Assembly (NCBI RefSeq): GCF_027595985.1 | Contig: NC_073305.1 | Span: 176,253,209 to 176,317,208 of the forward strand | DNA length: 64,000 nucleotides | Origin: Sorex araneus | Taxonomy: Eukaryota; Chordata; Mammalia; Eulipotyphla; Soricidae | Reading direction: 5' to 3' | Shown here: positions 56,301 to 63,319 of the stretch, one piece after another | How positions within the stretch are numbered: the stretch's first letter is position 1 | How the letters are laid out: each line of letters begins with the position of its first letter | The notes under the pieces: model-generated | What the model was told of the DNA's origin: nothing | Database searches by the model: none | The model's input: only the letters and a program-made list of their open reading frames with translations | Made by a program: the position numbers and the translations under genes

Positions 56301-58962
56301 ATAGTAACAGCTGGAATAAGGCTCATTGGTAAAGTGTCTTTTTTTTTTTTGGAAAGTGTCTTTTTACATGTATTTTACATGTATGAGACCTGGGTTCAAT
56401 ACCTAGTACTGTCCAAAAAACAAGGTGCCAAATATGTTGAATTTTTGATAATAGAATATGTGAAAATATTTAGAAATCACTGCCAATTTTTTCGAAGGTG
56501 GATGATTTTTGGCAATTTTTAAAAGTATCTTTTAAAGCTATAGATTGAAATAACTACTTTTAATTAAATCCCACTTAAGAGATTAAAGAAAACTTTCACA
56601 GAGGTAGAAACACCAACAAAACAATACCAGCTATGTGTAAAACATCTGGGATATTTTGGGGGGAAAGGGGAGCGGGCCATCTAGCAGTACTCAGGGAGAG
56701 CTGTCCTGGCTCTTTGCCGAGGAGTCACTCCTGGCGATGCCTGAGGACCATATGCAGTACCTGGGATCAAATGGGGTTGGCACGCACAAGGCAAATGCCT
56801 TGACCCCTATACTATCTCTGCAGCAACAACTACTACAATAGAACTGGTGATTCACACGTTAGGGTTCATCTGCCTCCCACTTCTGTGTATGTTTTCAAGT
56901 TTTATACAATAAAAAGTAAAAAGAAGGGAGTGGGAAGAAGAAAAGGAAGTCTTTTTACTTTTAAGTGCAGATTAATAAGTAGTTATATACAAGAGTAGAA
57001 AGTCAATCGCATATTGATAAATATATTCAAACACTATCTTTAGTATTGCAAGCTAAACTGCTTTCGGTTCTGTGCTTGCTCGCTATTTGCAAGTCTCCTG
57101 TCTCCTGTTAGTTCCCTACCCTCTGGGGAAACGGCCCACTTATTTGCTAGATGCAGCTCCACAGAAAAGTATATAGCAAGAAACAACACAATAGAAGCAA
57201 AAAAAAAAAAAAGAAACAAAGAGTACAATCCTCTGTAGCATCCTTTGAGTCTCTGGATCCCACCATCCTTGAAACCAAGCTTTCTTCAGTAACACAAAGC
57301 AATCTATTTTATTTAATGTTAAGGTGAGTCTCTATGACCCACCCAAGATTCTAAAGCAACAACCGCTGGTGCACATATCTGCAGTCTTGTGTGAGCCCTG
57401 CAAGCAGCAGCATTGCACAAGGGTGCTCAGGATATACAGAGAACAGAGACACAGTTCCTTGCCCTCGTGGAATGTACATTCTTGAGGAGACAAGATTCAC
57501 AAGGAACTTCAGAAAGGGGCTAAGGAGATCGCTCAAAGAGCTGGAGGGAATGCAGCTGGGCTCATTCCCGGGCAAGATCCCAGGCGTACTGCACCAGAAG
57601 TAGCGACACACCCCCCCACCTCCGGATGAAAAAGGAAAAGTGGGGCAGAGGCAACAAGAGTACAAGAGGCCCTCAGCGGGGACAGAGCGTGCAGCTAGAA
57701 AAGAGGCACAAAGTTTCTTGCATATTTCAATTAACTGCATTCCAGAGCAGCACGCTCCTGACTGTAACAAATCTCTCCAGCAATTGCTTTTCTCCCAGTC
57801 GATACATTCTCCACTCTGCGGCCAACGACCTTCAAAAAAGAAAAACCAATGAGGCAGGAGTGATAGCACAGCGGGTAGGGCGTTTGCCTTTTGCACGCGG
57901 CCGACCAGGGTTCGATTCCAAACATCCCATATGGTCCCCCAATCACCACAAGGAGTAATTCCTGAGTACAGAGCCAGGAGTAACCAACCCCTGTGCATCG
58001 CTAAGTGAGACGGGGAAAAAAAAAAAGAAAACAAGATCTCCAGGCCTCAAAATCCTGCATTCTACATGTAAAGCCGTGCCAAGACTCTGGCCCACAGCAG
58101 GGCATAGAAGAACTATTGCAGATCGGACCTATCCAACGTTACAGGAACAGACTCCTTGTCTGCACCTTCCACAGAACGGGGTCGTTCCTCCAAACCACGT
58201 CCAACGACCTGACCTGGCTGCGGAAAACTTGCAAACGAGCTGGGAAGAAAAACCCTCGCCCCACCCCACCTCCCAAGGAGCGAGTTCAAGGGTTCAGCAC
58301 TCTTTGCTTGCTCCGCTCCCAGCCCCCTCCATGTAGAACCCGACCAGCTCCTCCGTTTCCATAGCAACGCACTAGCTCTCCAATACCACAAGGACGTTCA
58401 AAAGGTTCTAGTGTCTATTGCCTCCCGACCCCCCCCCCAAAGGAAAAAAAAAAAAACACCCAACCCCATGAGGGTAAGACGCCGGCGGGTGCTCTGACAA
58501 GACCCACTCAGGGCTTCGAGCCAGGGGTTGGCACCACAAGGCCTGAGGCAAATCGACGGCGCGTTCGCTGGAGTTCGGGGCAGCCCTTCCTCCACGCACC
58601 TTCCCCGGCTTCCCCGGGGGCTGTCACCCACCCGGGCGTCCTCGCCGTGCTCCGCGCACGGGTGACGCGCAGGAAAAGCACAAAGGCGACGGGCCGCGTG
58701 CCTGCAGGCTGCACGCACGGCCGTGCCCGAGCACTGAGAGCCCCCCCGAACCCCGAGGCCCGCTCCCGACACGGCCCCGTCGCGGCCCCCGGGAGCCCCG
58801 GGGCCACCAACGGGGTCGACGCCGGGGCCCCGACAGGAAAGAGAATGAAGCGCGCGGCCGCGGCGGGAGAGCGCGGCAGGGCCGGGCCTCACCGCGAGGC
58901 CGCTCCTCGGTGTACAAGTCGATGACGACGTCGCCCAAAGTGGTCTCCAGAAGAACCGCCAT
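32140..58962 (-). CDS. PPIL4: PPIL4, peptidyl-prolyl isomerase-like 4, complete coding region
   Basis: Thirteen coding exons (listed one by one) total 1485 nt, giving 494 residues plus stop; from memory the human protein has about 492. Domain order: cyclophilin-type domain, residues 1 to about 165; an acidic and charged linker ([15 protein letters not shown] around 203-218); an RNA-recognition motif at about 240-318 with RNP2 VLFVCKL (241-247) and RNP1 LCYAFIEF (281-288); then a lysine/serine-rich and RS-rich tail ([30 protein letters not shown]) ending KSKYR. The tail should direct nuclear and spliceosomal localisation. PPIL4 is a nuclear cyclophilin associated with spliceosomes. The isomerase site is altered (N44 where cyclophilin A has its catalytic Arg55, Y118 near Trp121), so it may bind more than catalyse. 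All junctions are GT-AG and keep frame. Intron 11 has U12-type signals. No damage is seen, so I judge it a functional gene. Confidence 0.97.
32480..32567 (+). repeat. SINE family A, large internal deletion
   Basis: Head GGGGCTGGAGTGATAGCACA joins directly to GATTCCTGAGTGTAAAGCC; tail GTGTGACCCAAAAA. In PPIL4 intron 12. Confidence 0.9.
32664..32840 (+). repeat. SINE family A
   Basis: Head AGGGCCAGAGCAACAGTACAG, tail CTGTGGCCCAAAAGCAG. PPIL4 intron 12. Confidence 0.85.
33230..33400 (+). repeat. SINE family A, diverged
   Basis: Head GGGCCAGAGAGCTAGTAGAGC, body AGCATTTGGTCCCCTGTGCA. Confidence 0.75.
33640..33774 (-). repeat. SINE family A, antisense, partial
   Basis: T-run, GGGCCACACCCAACAATGC, GCTATCTCTCCAACCC. 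Confidence 0.8.
33918..34107 (+). repeat. Old SINE followed by (CA)n
   Basis: TGGGAGAGACAATACAGAGG ... GTTGAAACATGGCCC; CA repeat at 34077-34107. Confidence 0.65.
34664..34790 (+). repeat. Old SINE
   Basis: AAGGCCAGAGAAATAGCTCA ... AGTCACTCCTGAGAAC. Confidence 0.55.
34902..35075 (-). repeat. SINE family A, antisense
   Basis: GCCACGCCCAGCAGTGCTCA, GAGACCATATAGGGTGCCG. Confidence 0.8.
35173..35310 (-). repeat. SINE family B, lacking its tRNA-like head
   Basis: Has GTAGCACTGTCGTCCAGTTG through AATACGCCACAGGTAGCTTG then stops, so the 5' head is missing. Confidence 0.85.
36490..37110 (+). mobile_element. LINE fragment (HAL1/L1-like) with a SINE inside
   Basis: AAGAATACTCTACCCAACCA and CTAGTGGAATTCATAGCC recall an L1-type ORF1 3' region; the end (TATGCCTGCCAAGGGTGCAT) recurs at about 37700. 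SINE at 36783-36960. Confidence 0.5.
36783..36960 (+). repeat. SINE family A
   Basis: Near consensus, short flanking duplication TAAAAACA. Confidence 0.88.
37168..37443 (-). repeat. SINE family B with an internal duplication
   Basis: Full-length antisense copy; AGGAATCAAATCCGGGTGG and AGGAATCAAACCCAGGTCAG are adjacent repeats of the head's B-box region. Ends GCTATCGCTCCAGCCC. Confidence 0.9.
37444..37835 (+). mobile_element. LINE 3' end, related to 36963-37100 and 47680-48070
   Basis: Shares ATTGTATTAAATGATTTCAA, CATTTGCCATTTCTTAAGTT and TGCCTGCCAAGGGGGCAGG with the copy at 47.8 kb. Confidence 0.6.
37843..38070 (-). repeat. SINE family B
   Basis: Antisense, TGTCACTGTCATCCTGTTGC to CCCTACCCGCTGCGCTAT. 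Confidence 0.9.
38157..38349 (+). repeat. SINE family A, youngest-looking copy
   Basis: Nearly consensus throughout, (AAAT)n tail, perfect 14-bp duplication AAACCATTTTTGTC at 38143-38156 and 38350-38363. Confidence 0.95.
38477..38690 (+). repeat. SINE family A with a hairpin in its head
   Basis: AGGGTCAGAGCTACAGTACAGC ... CAGTTGTGGCCC. A perfect 12-bp inverted repeat at 38522-38548 replaces part of the head. Confidence 0.75.
39110..39282 (-). repeat. SINE family A, antisense
   Basis: GGGCCACAATCTGAGGTGC ... GATAGCTCTCCAACTCC. Another fragment lies at about 38900-39002. Confidence 0.75.
39468..39615 (-). CDS. PPIL4: PPIL4 coding exon 12
   Basis: 148 nt, residues 360-409 ([20 protein letters not shown] then [11 protein letters not shown] and [10 protein letters not shown]). 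Lysine-rich run is a likely nuclear localisation signal. Acceptor GCTGCTACAG is preceded by a U12 branch site. Donor CAG then GTACAG. Confidence 0.95.
40844..41008 (+). repeat. SINE family A
   Basis: GGAGCTAGAGCCAAGTACAGC ... GAGTGTAGCCCGAAAAAC; between 39.7 and 40.5 kb only small scraps occur. Confidence 0.8.
41283..41775 (+). repeat. Cluster of three SINEs, same orientation
   Basis: 41283-41450 (GGGCTGGACAATCAGCACAG), 41478-41570 (partial) and 41648-41775 (GGGGCAAGGGGGCTGCTCAA), in U12 intron 11. Confidence 0.7.
41820..41989 (-). repeat. SINE family A, antisense
   Basis: T-run, AGGTCATACCCATTGATGCT ... CTATCCCTCTGGCCCC. Confidence 0.85.
42180..42276 (-). CDS. PPIL4: PPIL4 coding exon 11
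   Basis: 97 nt, residues 328-359 plus 2 nt ([20 protein letters not shown] then [11 protein letters not shown]). The donor is CAGGA then GTATCCTTT, a perfect U12-type 5' splice site, and the frame only works if this site is used (GA joins T to make Asp). Confidence 0.94.
42690..42960 (+). mobile_element. L1 3' fragment
   Basis: GATTTCACTTATCTGTGGTA then a weak 3'UTR-like segment (GGCCACTTGGTGATGG). Non-coding. Confidence 0.55.
43532..43643 (-). CDS. PPIL4: PPIL4 coding exon 10
   Basis: 112 nt, residues 291-327 plus 1 nt ([20 protein letters not shown] then [17 protein letters not shown]). Second RRM helix and last strand, then a basic segment. Donor G then GTACGT. Confidence 0.95.
43905..44085 (+). 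repeat. SINE family A
   Basis: GAATGAGTCTACAGCAGGTAG ... GTGTGGCCCCAAATCC. Confidence 0.85.
44121..44187 (-). CDS. PPIL4: PPIL4 coding exon 9
   Basis: 67 nt, residues 268-290 ([20 protein letters not shown] then EK). Holds RNP1, with the aromatic residues Y283 and F285 in the RNA-contact positions. Donor AAG then GTAAGG. Confidence 0.95.
44697..44972 (+). repeat. Two adjacent SINEs
   Basis: 44697-44868 (GGGGTCCAGGCAGATCACAC) and 44873-44972, a short copy ending in (AAAT)n. Confidence 0.75.
45227..45440 (+). repeat. SINE family A with GA-rich tail
   Basis: AGTAGAGAGCTAGTACAGTGG ... AGCACTGGCAGATGGGAAGA, then a GAGACA-type simple repeat. Confidence 0.75.
45624..45711 (+). mobile_element. 88-bp L1 insertion with perfect 16-bp duplication
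   Basis: Extremely 5'-truncated L1 3' end (GTATAAATCTGTAACTGTAC) plus A-rich tail. AGAAATACAGGTTTCA at 45608-45623 and 45712-45727. Confidence 0.85.
45728..45900 (+). repeat. SINE family A
   Basis: Starts at the edge of the L1 duplication: GGGCCAGAGAAATAATACAGC ... GGTTGTGGTCCCAAAAC, C-run. Confidence 0.8.
46085..46222 (-). repeat. SINE family A, antisense, diverged
   Basis: CAGTGCTCAGGGGACCACAT ... CTCTCTCTCTGGCC, ending about 220 bp from PPIL4 exon 8. Confidence 0.7.
46444..46568 (-). CDS. PPIL4: PPIL4 coding exon 8
   Basis: 125 nt, residues 227-267 plus 2 nt. Starts the [23 protein letters not shown] contains RNP2, followed by [11 protein letters not shown], the first RRM helix. Donor AAG then GTAATC. 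Confidence 0.95.
47162..47415 (+). repeat. SINE family B, sense orientation, full length
   Basis: Head GGGTTGGAGCGATAGCACAG, unique body (AGAGCCTGGCAAGCTACCGT; GTAACAACAAGTCTCACAAT), end GATGACACTGCTACAGTG. Confidence 0.92.
47517..47675 (+). repeat. SINE family A
   Basis: GGGCTGGATCAATAGCACAGC ... GGGTATGTCTCAAAAAG. Confidence 0.85.
47680..48070 (+). mobile_element. LINE 3' end
   Basis: Same family as 37444-37835 (ATTGTATTAAATGGTTTTGA; GCCATTTCTTAAAAGTTTTG; GGTGTTGGAACACTAAATGA). Confidence 0.6.
48133..48310 (+). repeat. SINE family A
   Basis: GGGCCAGAGTGATAGTACAGC ... GGGTGTGACCCAAAGAG. Confidence 0.9.
48725..49190 (-). mobile_element. L1 3' fragment, antisense
   Basis: TGCAATCATTCTATGTCTGC, CAGTATTCCATTGTGTAGAT and CCAGTCATCTGTTCTTGAGC. 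Non-coding. Confidence 0.75.
49506..49622 (-). CDS. PPIL4: PPIL4 coding exon 7
   Basis: 117 nt, exactly 39 codons (residues 188-226), [20 protein letters not shown] then [19 protein letters not shown]. Highly charged, predicted helical linker before the RRM. A whole-codon exon that could be skipped without frameshift. Confidence 0.95.
50173..50366 (+). repeat. SINE with (GA)n tail
   Basis: GGAGGCTGGAGAAAGGGCTC ... CTGCTAGGTATAGC then about 20 GA units. Confidence 0.75.
50551..50715 (+). repeat. SINE family A
   Basis: GAGGCTGGAGAGGTAGTAGGA ... GACATGGTCCCAAAGCC; ends about 80 bp from PPIL4 exon 6. Confidence 0.8.
50797..50893 (-). CDS. PPIL4: PPIL4 coding exon 6
   Basis: 97 nt, residues 155-187 ([18 protein letters not shown] then [14 protein letters not shown]). 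End of the cyclophilin domain and start of the proline/acid linker. Donor GAC then GTAAGT. Confidence 0.95.
51340..51482 (-). CDS. PPIL4: PPIL4 coding exon 5
   Basis: 143 nt, residues 108-154 plus 2 nt ([20 protein letters not shown] then [12 protein letters not shown] and [11 protein letters not shown]). H123 matches His126 of cyclophilin A. The donor is AG then GTGTGG, weaker than the other donors in this gene. Confidence 0.95.
51576..51790 (+). repeat. SINE family A with an internal duplication
   Basis: GGGGCCAGAGGGAGAGTACAA; the GAGTAATCCTGAGCACA segment is repeated; tail GTGTGGCCTAAAACAAAC. Confidence 0.8.
51838..51895. repeat. Perfect tandem duplication of 29 bp
   Basis: Unit runs AGCTGAGCCTTGG...ATAAAACA at 51838-51866 and again at 51867-51895, with no mismatch, in PPIL4 intron 4. 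Confidence 0.95.
52206..52398 (+). repeat. SINE family A with target-site duplication
   Basis: Near consensus. TAAAAGAACAAAACT on both sides. Confidence 0.92.
52505..52985 (+). repeat. Three consecutive SINEs
   Basis: 52505-52600 (partial, old), 52645-52800 and 52808-52985, all sense, directly before PPIL4 exon 4 in plus order. Confidence 0.65.
53054..53171 (-). CDS. PPIL4: PPIL4 coding exon 4
   Basis: 118 nt, residues 68-107, including [20 protein letters not shown] and [12 protein letters not shown], the conserved cyclophilin strand-loop region. Acceptor GCTTTCAG, donor CACAG then GTTAGG. Confidence 0.95.
53446..53510 (-). CDS. PPIL4: PPIL4 coding exon 3
   Basis: 65 nt, residues 47-67 plus 2 nt ([17 protein letters not shown] then ESVF). 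Contains F49 and Q52, matching Phe60 and Gln63 of the cyclophilin active site; Met61 is isoleucine here. Donor GG then GTAAGT. Confidence 0.95.
53599..53666 (-). CDS. PPIL4: PPIL4 coding exon 2
   Basis: 68 nt, residues 24-46 ([17 protein letters not shown] then LIHNVQ). Acceptor CAG, donor CAG then GTGAGT. H43-N44 aligns with His54-Arg55 of cyclophilin A, so the catalytic arginine is replaced by asparagine. Confidence 0.95.
54203..54945 (+). mobile_element. SINE sequence interrupted by an LTR-like insertion
   Basis: 54203-54241 is a SINE head stopping at GGTAGGGTGTTTG. About 590 bp later SINE sequence resumes (GGGTTTGATCCCCGGCATCC). The insert has an AATAAA at 54657-54662, a CCAAT about 54492, and GC-rich sequence after it, like an LTR. 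No viral coding sequence seen. Confidence 0.55.
55025..55320. repeat. Antisense SINE then L1 scrap
   Basis: 55025-55182 antisense SINE (GACCACACGTGGTGGCGCTC ... CTACCTCTCCAGCCC); 55200-55320 sense L1 (ATGGCCAAAATTAAGAAGCA). Confidence 0.65.
56655..56830 (-). repeat. SINE family A, antisense, diverged
   Basis: GTACTCAGGGAGAGCTGTCC ... ACTATCTCTGCAGC. Confidence 0.65.
57853..58026 (+). repeat. SINE family A
   Basis: GGCAGGAGTGATAGCACAGCG ... CCTGTGCATCGCTAAGTGAG, A-run. In PPIL4 intron 1, 870 bp from exon 1. Another old copy lies at about 57510-57620. Confidence 0.88.
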
Positions 58963-59390
58963 GGCGCCCGCTCCTCCTCCTCCTCCTCTGCCACCACCTC
59001 CGGCTCCTCAGGCTCCAGCGCCGCAGCAAGCCGGGAGGTGACAGGCGCAGTCCGACGACCGCCGCGCTACGCGTCACTTCCGGCGCGACGCCATACGTCA
59101 TCGCTGCAGCGACGCCGCCCCTTCCTCTCGGCGCTCTTCCGGCGGGGGAGGCGGAGCCCCGGCCGCTGTGCGGGGCTTGACGTTCCTCTTGGTTCTTGGC
59201 GGCCGGTGGTTCAGCCGGGTCCGGGCGAAGGGTTTTGCGCCCTTTGGGACGTGTCTCTAGAATCCGTGGCCCTTTCTGCTTGTCTGGCTACCTGCGTCGT
59301 AGCCCGGGTGCGACCGCGGCTCCACCGACTCTCTCCCTACCCCGTCTCCGCCTCCTCGGGACTCTGCGCTTCTCTTGCCCCTAAAATCGG
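58550..59390. promoter_or_regulatory. CpG-island promoter of PPIL4
   Basis: Dense CpG and GC sequence spanning exon 1 and about 400 bp upstream, in sharp contrast to AT-rich flanks. No TATA box near the ATG. Upstream motifs: ETS site CACTTCCGG at 59075-59083, a CREB/ATF-like TACGTCAT at 59094-59101, and a second ETS core CTTCCGG at 59136-59142. This is the usual TATA-less housekeeping architecture; the start site probably lies between 58990 and 59100 (inference). The extent of the island upstream leaves room for a divergent transcript. Confidence 0.8.
58893..58962 (-). CDS. PPIL4: PPIL4 coding exon 1
   Basis: 70 nt, residues 1-23, opening [20 protein letters not shown]. The ATG is in a strong context (GGCGCCATGG). 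It lies in the CpG island with a GGA-repeat just upstream in the 5'UTR. The donor is CGCG then GTGAGG, phase 1. Confidence 0.95.
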
Positions 59391-59419
59391 CTTTTCTTGT
59401 CCTTAACAATTTGTCCTTG

Positions 59420-59660
59420 GGGCTGGAGCGAGAGCACAGCGGGGAGGGCGCTTGCCTTGCACGCGACCGACCCGGGTCCGATTCCCAGCATCCCATATGG
59501 TCCCCCGAGCACCGCCTGGAGTAATGCCTGAGTGCAGAGCCAGGCCCCGGTACCCCATAGGGTCCGTCTCCCCCCGCCCCCCCACGCCGACCCCTGCACT
59601 TAGGAACCTTCGCCAGGAGTGATTCTTAAATGCAGAGCCAGGAGCCGTCCAAAACCAGAA
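59420..59660 (+). repeat. SINE family A and a SINE scrap beside the CpG island
   Basis: 59420-59545 (GGGCTGGAGCGAGAGCACAGC) is CpG-rich and breaks off at AGAGCCAGGCCCC. 59606-59655 repeats the body end (CGCCAGGAGTGATTCTTAAA). Confidence 0.8.
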
Positions 59661-60570
59661 AGATTAAAGTTTTAGCCTTTAAGCGTGCGATTTGCACCCA
59701 AAATATGGCTAACAGGGACGTCTTTACAGGTATATGGCGTGACTTTCCATCATCAGCTAAAAACAGACTAACCCCAAATTTCTACTGATTTTATCTTTAA
59801 CTTAGAATCACTGCAAAACGGCTCTTGTCTTCTGTTGAGCGTTTTTCCATGCAACGTTTATTCCACAGACCCTTGACCACACTGATAACTTTCTTCGATC
59901 ATTTTATACATGCTTATAAGCGCCAGTAACTTCATTTCCCACGAGAATCCGACGTTTTAATGCTGTACAAAACCTTACGTGGCATTATGTCACTCCTTTT
60001 GCCTGTCATGATTCTCACTCCTGAAGCCGCGCTAGACACTTGTTCTTTGAGCACTACTGCCTCAGGGCCTTTGCACTGATGTGGGCAGTCTGGAACCTTG
60101 TTCATCTGGTTATTGACACCCTTTGATCTTCAGTTCCCTTGCTCATGTCACACCTCCGAGAAGCCTTATCCGACAACGATTATTATCAAGCCCACATATG
60201 TACACTTACTTTTCTCATCAACTTTTTTTCCACAGCACTTTTAGCCAACTAACATATTGACAGATTTGTTTTTGTATAGAGCTACTGAAATAACTCCTTA
60301 AGATCAAGTGTATCGAGGTTTTTTCTTTATTGCATAATACCTTGTCAAATAAAATATTGGTTGGATGAATATTGGCAATTAAAAAACTGTTGATGGATAT
60401 CCAAAATAAGGCAGCTGCTTTGGAAGATGATGTTATCAATTCCTACAAAGCTAAACATATTTAGTTATTTCACTCCTAGGTATTTACCCGAATAAGTTGA
60501 AACACTCCAAGTATATAAATATTTAAAGCAACTCTAGTCATATTTGCAGAAACTTGGAAATACCCAAGTT
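59661..60570. other. AT-rich intergenic DNA upstream of PPIL4
   Basis: Possible old L1 near 60380-60560 (TATCCAAAATAAGGCAGCTG; CACTCCTAGGTATTTACCCG). No gene recognised. Confidence 0.35.
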
Positions 60571-60574
60571 TTGA

Positions 60575-61605
60575 TTTTTGGCGGTCATGCCCTGCAGTTG
60601 CTCAAGGGCTACTCCTGGCTAGTTGCTCCCGAATCTCTCCCAGTGTAGTTTAGAGAACCATGTAGAACCAGGGCTCACTCATCTCTTAAGCCCAGTATGA
60701 AATAAATTGTCCATTGTTCACTGTGTAATGCACAGCATCTTTAAATTATGCTATACTGAGTACCTGCAATTTTACCAATTATCAAATATTCTATTTTCAC
60801 ATAAGGAAATATTTCATGGTTATTATGTAGTTTAAATTTTAATACACTTCAGTTGTATTGTATAAATATTCAATTAGTTTATAAAGTAGCTATGTACATT
60901 AAAAAATAAAGTGTGTCTATTTTGCCAAAAGTAAATATTAAAGTAGATTTCATATCTAGAACAATATTAGAACATTTATGTTGATTTCCAAATATCAAGA
61001 CCAGCAGCTGTCACAATTAATTTCTTATATTGACACATTTTTTGTTTATATTTGGTTTGGGTTTTGGAAAGTAAGGGCTTACTCCTGGGTCTGTGCTCAG
61101 GGATCACTCCTGATGGGCTCACTGGACCTCACCAGTGAGGAGCCCAGATGGAACTCAGCCTGGCCACATGCAAGGCAAATTCCCTACCTGCTGTGTTATC
61201 GTTCCAACCCAAACACATGGACATCTGGTATATAATCTAACAACCACACCCTAATGTCTGTCGCTCAGTTAAAATAATCACCAAACCTTCAGCCTTCTAT
61301 ATAAGTGCATATACAACCAAAACATACAAATGTATGGTCTTATGTTACAATAATAATGCAGGCATATTCAAGGCCAAGTCCAGTATGATTTCCTTCTTTC
61401 AAATTCTACACTTTTTCTTATTTTGGGGAGAACACAGGATAATTATCCAAGCTAGAGTCAGGGAGGGGCTAGAAATGGCAGTTCTCAGAGCTTATTTCTA
61501 GCTCTGTGCCCAGGATTCACTCCTCGTGAGGTACTATATGCTGTGTAAGCAGGGTCAATGGCTAGCAAGGCAAGTGCAGAACACCTGTACTATTTCTGGG
61601 GCAAT
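60575..61605 (-). repeat. Three old antisense SINEs in AT-rich DNA
   Basis: 60575-60695, 61048-61212 (GGGCTTACTCCTGGGTCTGT ... TTATCGTTCCAACCC) and 61460-61605. The stretch between is AT-rich with nothing recognised. Confidence 0.6.
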
Positions 61606-62099
61606 ATACTGGCGTCTTAAGACAGAGACTTTGTGAGCTAGATCCCCAAGGTCTGTTGCAGAAATAATTGGAAACAACTCATCCAGTGAATCTTTTGTTC
61701 ACAATTCCAAATGATTTCGCAGACTTAGCAGCTTTTCTGCCCCAACTTTGTGACAGTCACAGGAAAAGGCCTTGCTCAAAGAAGCTGAGTTTCTTTGTAA
61801 TATTTCTTTACTGGTTTTATTTGTTTTGTATGAGCTCATCTGTAAAGTCACTGTATATACTAACTGCTTTCCTAGGAACCAGAGCATCTCCTGTGAGCGC
61901 TCATGCCCTTCAGAATAAACTTAGTTATAATTCACTTTCTCCAGGCCATTTCTACTTCTCACCCCCTCTAAGCTGCTATATTCCAATTTAAGTTATTTGT
62001 TACAATCTTCTATAATATTGTATAGTTTTTTAAAACATCATCCACATACTGTTGAACCAAAAAAAGGTTGCAAGTTTGTAAGAGTCAGACACTAAAATT

Positions 62100-62520
62100 T
62101 AAGAGCATCAATCTGTGCGGGCTGTGTAAATCCCTAACAGATCCTGGGATTTACGACCCTCTGTGCTGATAAGGGATGTGGAAAAGTAAGCCCTGCCCTG
62201 AGCTATGTCAAGACAGGTTGTTCTCAGGTGATGTATGACTGTGACTGTATCATGTTTTTCTTTTTGATGCATATCTGTAAACCATATCTTGTTTTAATCA
62301 TAAGTAAATCCTGTAGCTTATCTTGCATGATCTTAAATAACACCTGTGTGATGTTTGCAGTGATGAATCTTGTTTTAAACATAAGTGAAAACAAGCTAGT
62401 CTTGCAGGATTTTAATTGACACTTTGAAGTGTGCTTTCAGAGTATAAATGCAACATCAGTTTTTGAATCATTTGTCCAGTGGGTTGGAATCCCCCGACCC
62501 TTTGCAATTATTGGGGCCCA
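62100..62520 (+). mobile_element. LTR-like element with internal 81-bp period
   Basis: ATCTTGTTTTAA starts at 62286 and again at 62367, followed each time by related sequence. TATAAA at 62443-62448, then TTGGAATCCCCCGACCC. Looks like a solo LTR with duplicated U3; borders uncertain and no viral gene seen. Confidence 0.5.
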
Positions 62521-62674
62521 TTATGATATACAAACAAATGTCCTACTCCCCTTCTTGATTTCAGCTATCTCACTGAGTTAAGATGAACTCAGCATAATAA
62601 TACTATCCTTTAATATTTACCAATTCAATCTCAAATCTGATCAATCATGGCAATCGCTTACCCATTCCATCAGG

Positions 62675-62780
62675 CCACCCCTGGCAGTTCTGGGGGACCA
62701 TATGGTGTCAGTGATAAAATCTGGGTCTCCCACGTCCAAAACACTCTTACAGTCTAGTCCACTGAGCCATCTCCCTGGCC
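62675..62780 (-). repeat. Old SINE, antisense
   Basis: CACCCCTGGCAGTTCTGGGG ... GAGCCATCTCCCTGGCC. Confidence 0.6.
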
Positions 62781-62948
62781 ACTTTTCCTAATTTTTCTCA
62801 TGCCCTGAGGAATCTTACCTTGGGGAAATGAGATTCATCATAGTCGTAGTTGTGATCACATTTATAAAGAAATATCTGGGATGATATTCAATCATCTTAA
62901 TCAATGGCAGGATAAATAGCACCACTCCTACATTTAAAAAAGAGATAT

Positions 62949-63111
62949 CGGGCCAGAGTGATAATACAGCGGGTAGGGTGTTTGCCTTGCACTCGGCCGA
63001 CCCCGGTTCAATGCCTGGAATCTCATGTGATCTCCCAGCACTGCCAGAAGTAATTCCAGAGTGCAGATCCAGGATAAATGCCTGAGCATTGCTGGGTGAG
63101 ACCCAAAAAGC

Positions 63112-63146
<35 letters not shown>

Positions 63147-63147
63147 T
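62949..63147 (+). repeat. SINE family A with (GA)n tail
   Basis: GGGCCAGAGTGATAATACAGC ... GCTGGGTGAGACCCAAAAAG then GA repeat at 63113-63147. Confidence 0.88.
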
Positions 63148-63319
63148 CTGGGGTGGAGGCAGGTCCAGAGGTTTAAGAGAATCTCTGTGATGAGGTGACC
63201 CAAAGTTCACAGAAAAGCAGATGGTTGCTAATAGACAGCTGGGAAGCTGGGTGAGGGCTTCAAGGCCAGGATGCCCTGGAAACAATCTGCTTAGATATCA
63301 TACTCTGCTCTTGCAGCTG

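Noticed and set aside
58398-58997. 199-codon minus-strand frame over PPIL4 exon 1
   Set aside because: Needs a GTG start, is out of frame with PPIL4 and is open only because of CpG-island composition.
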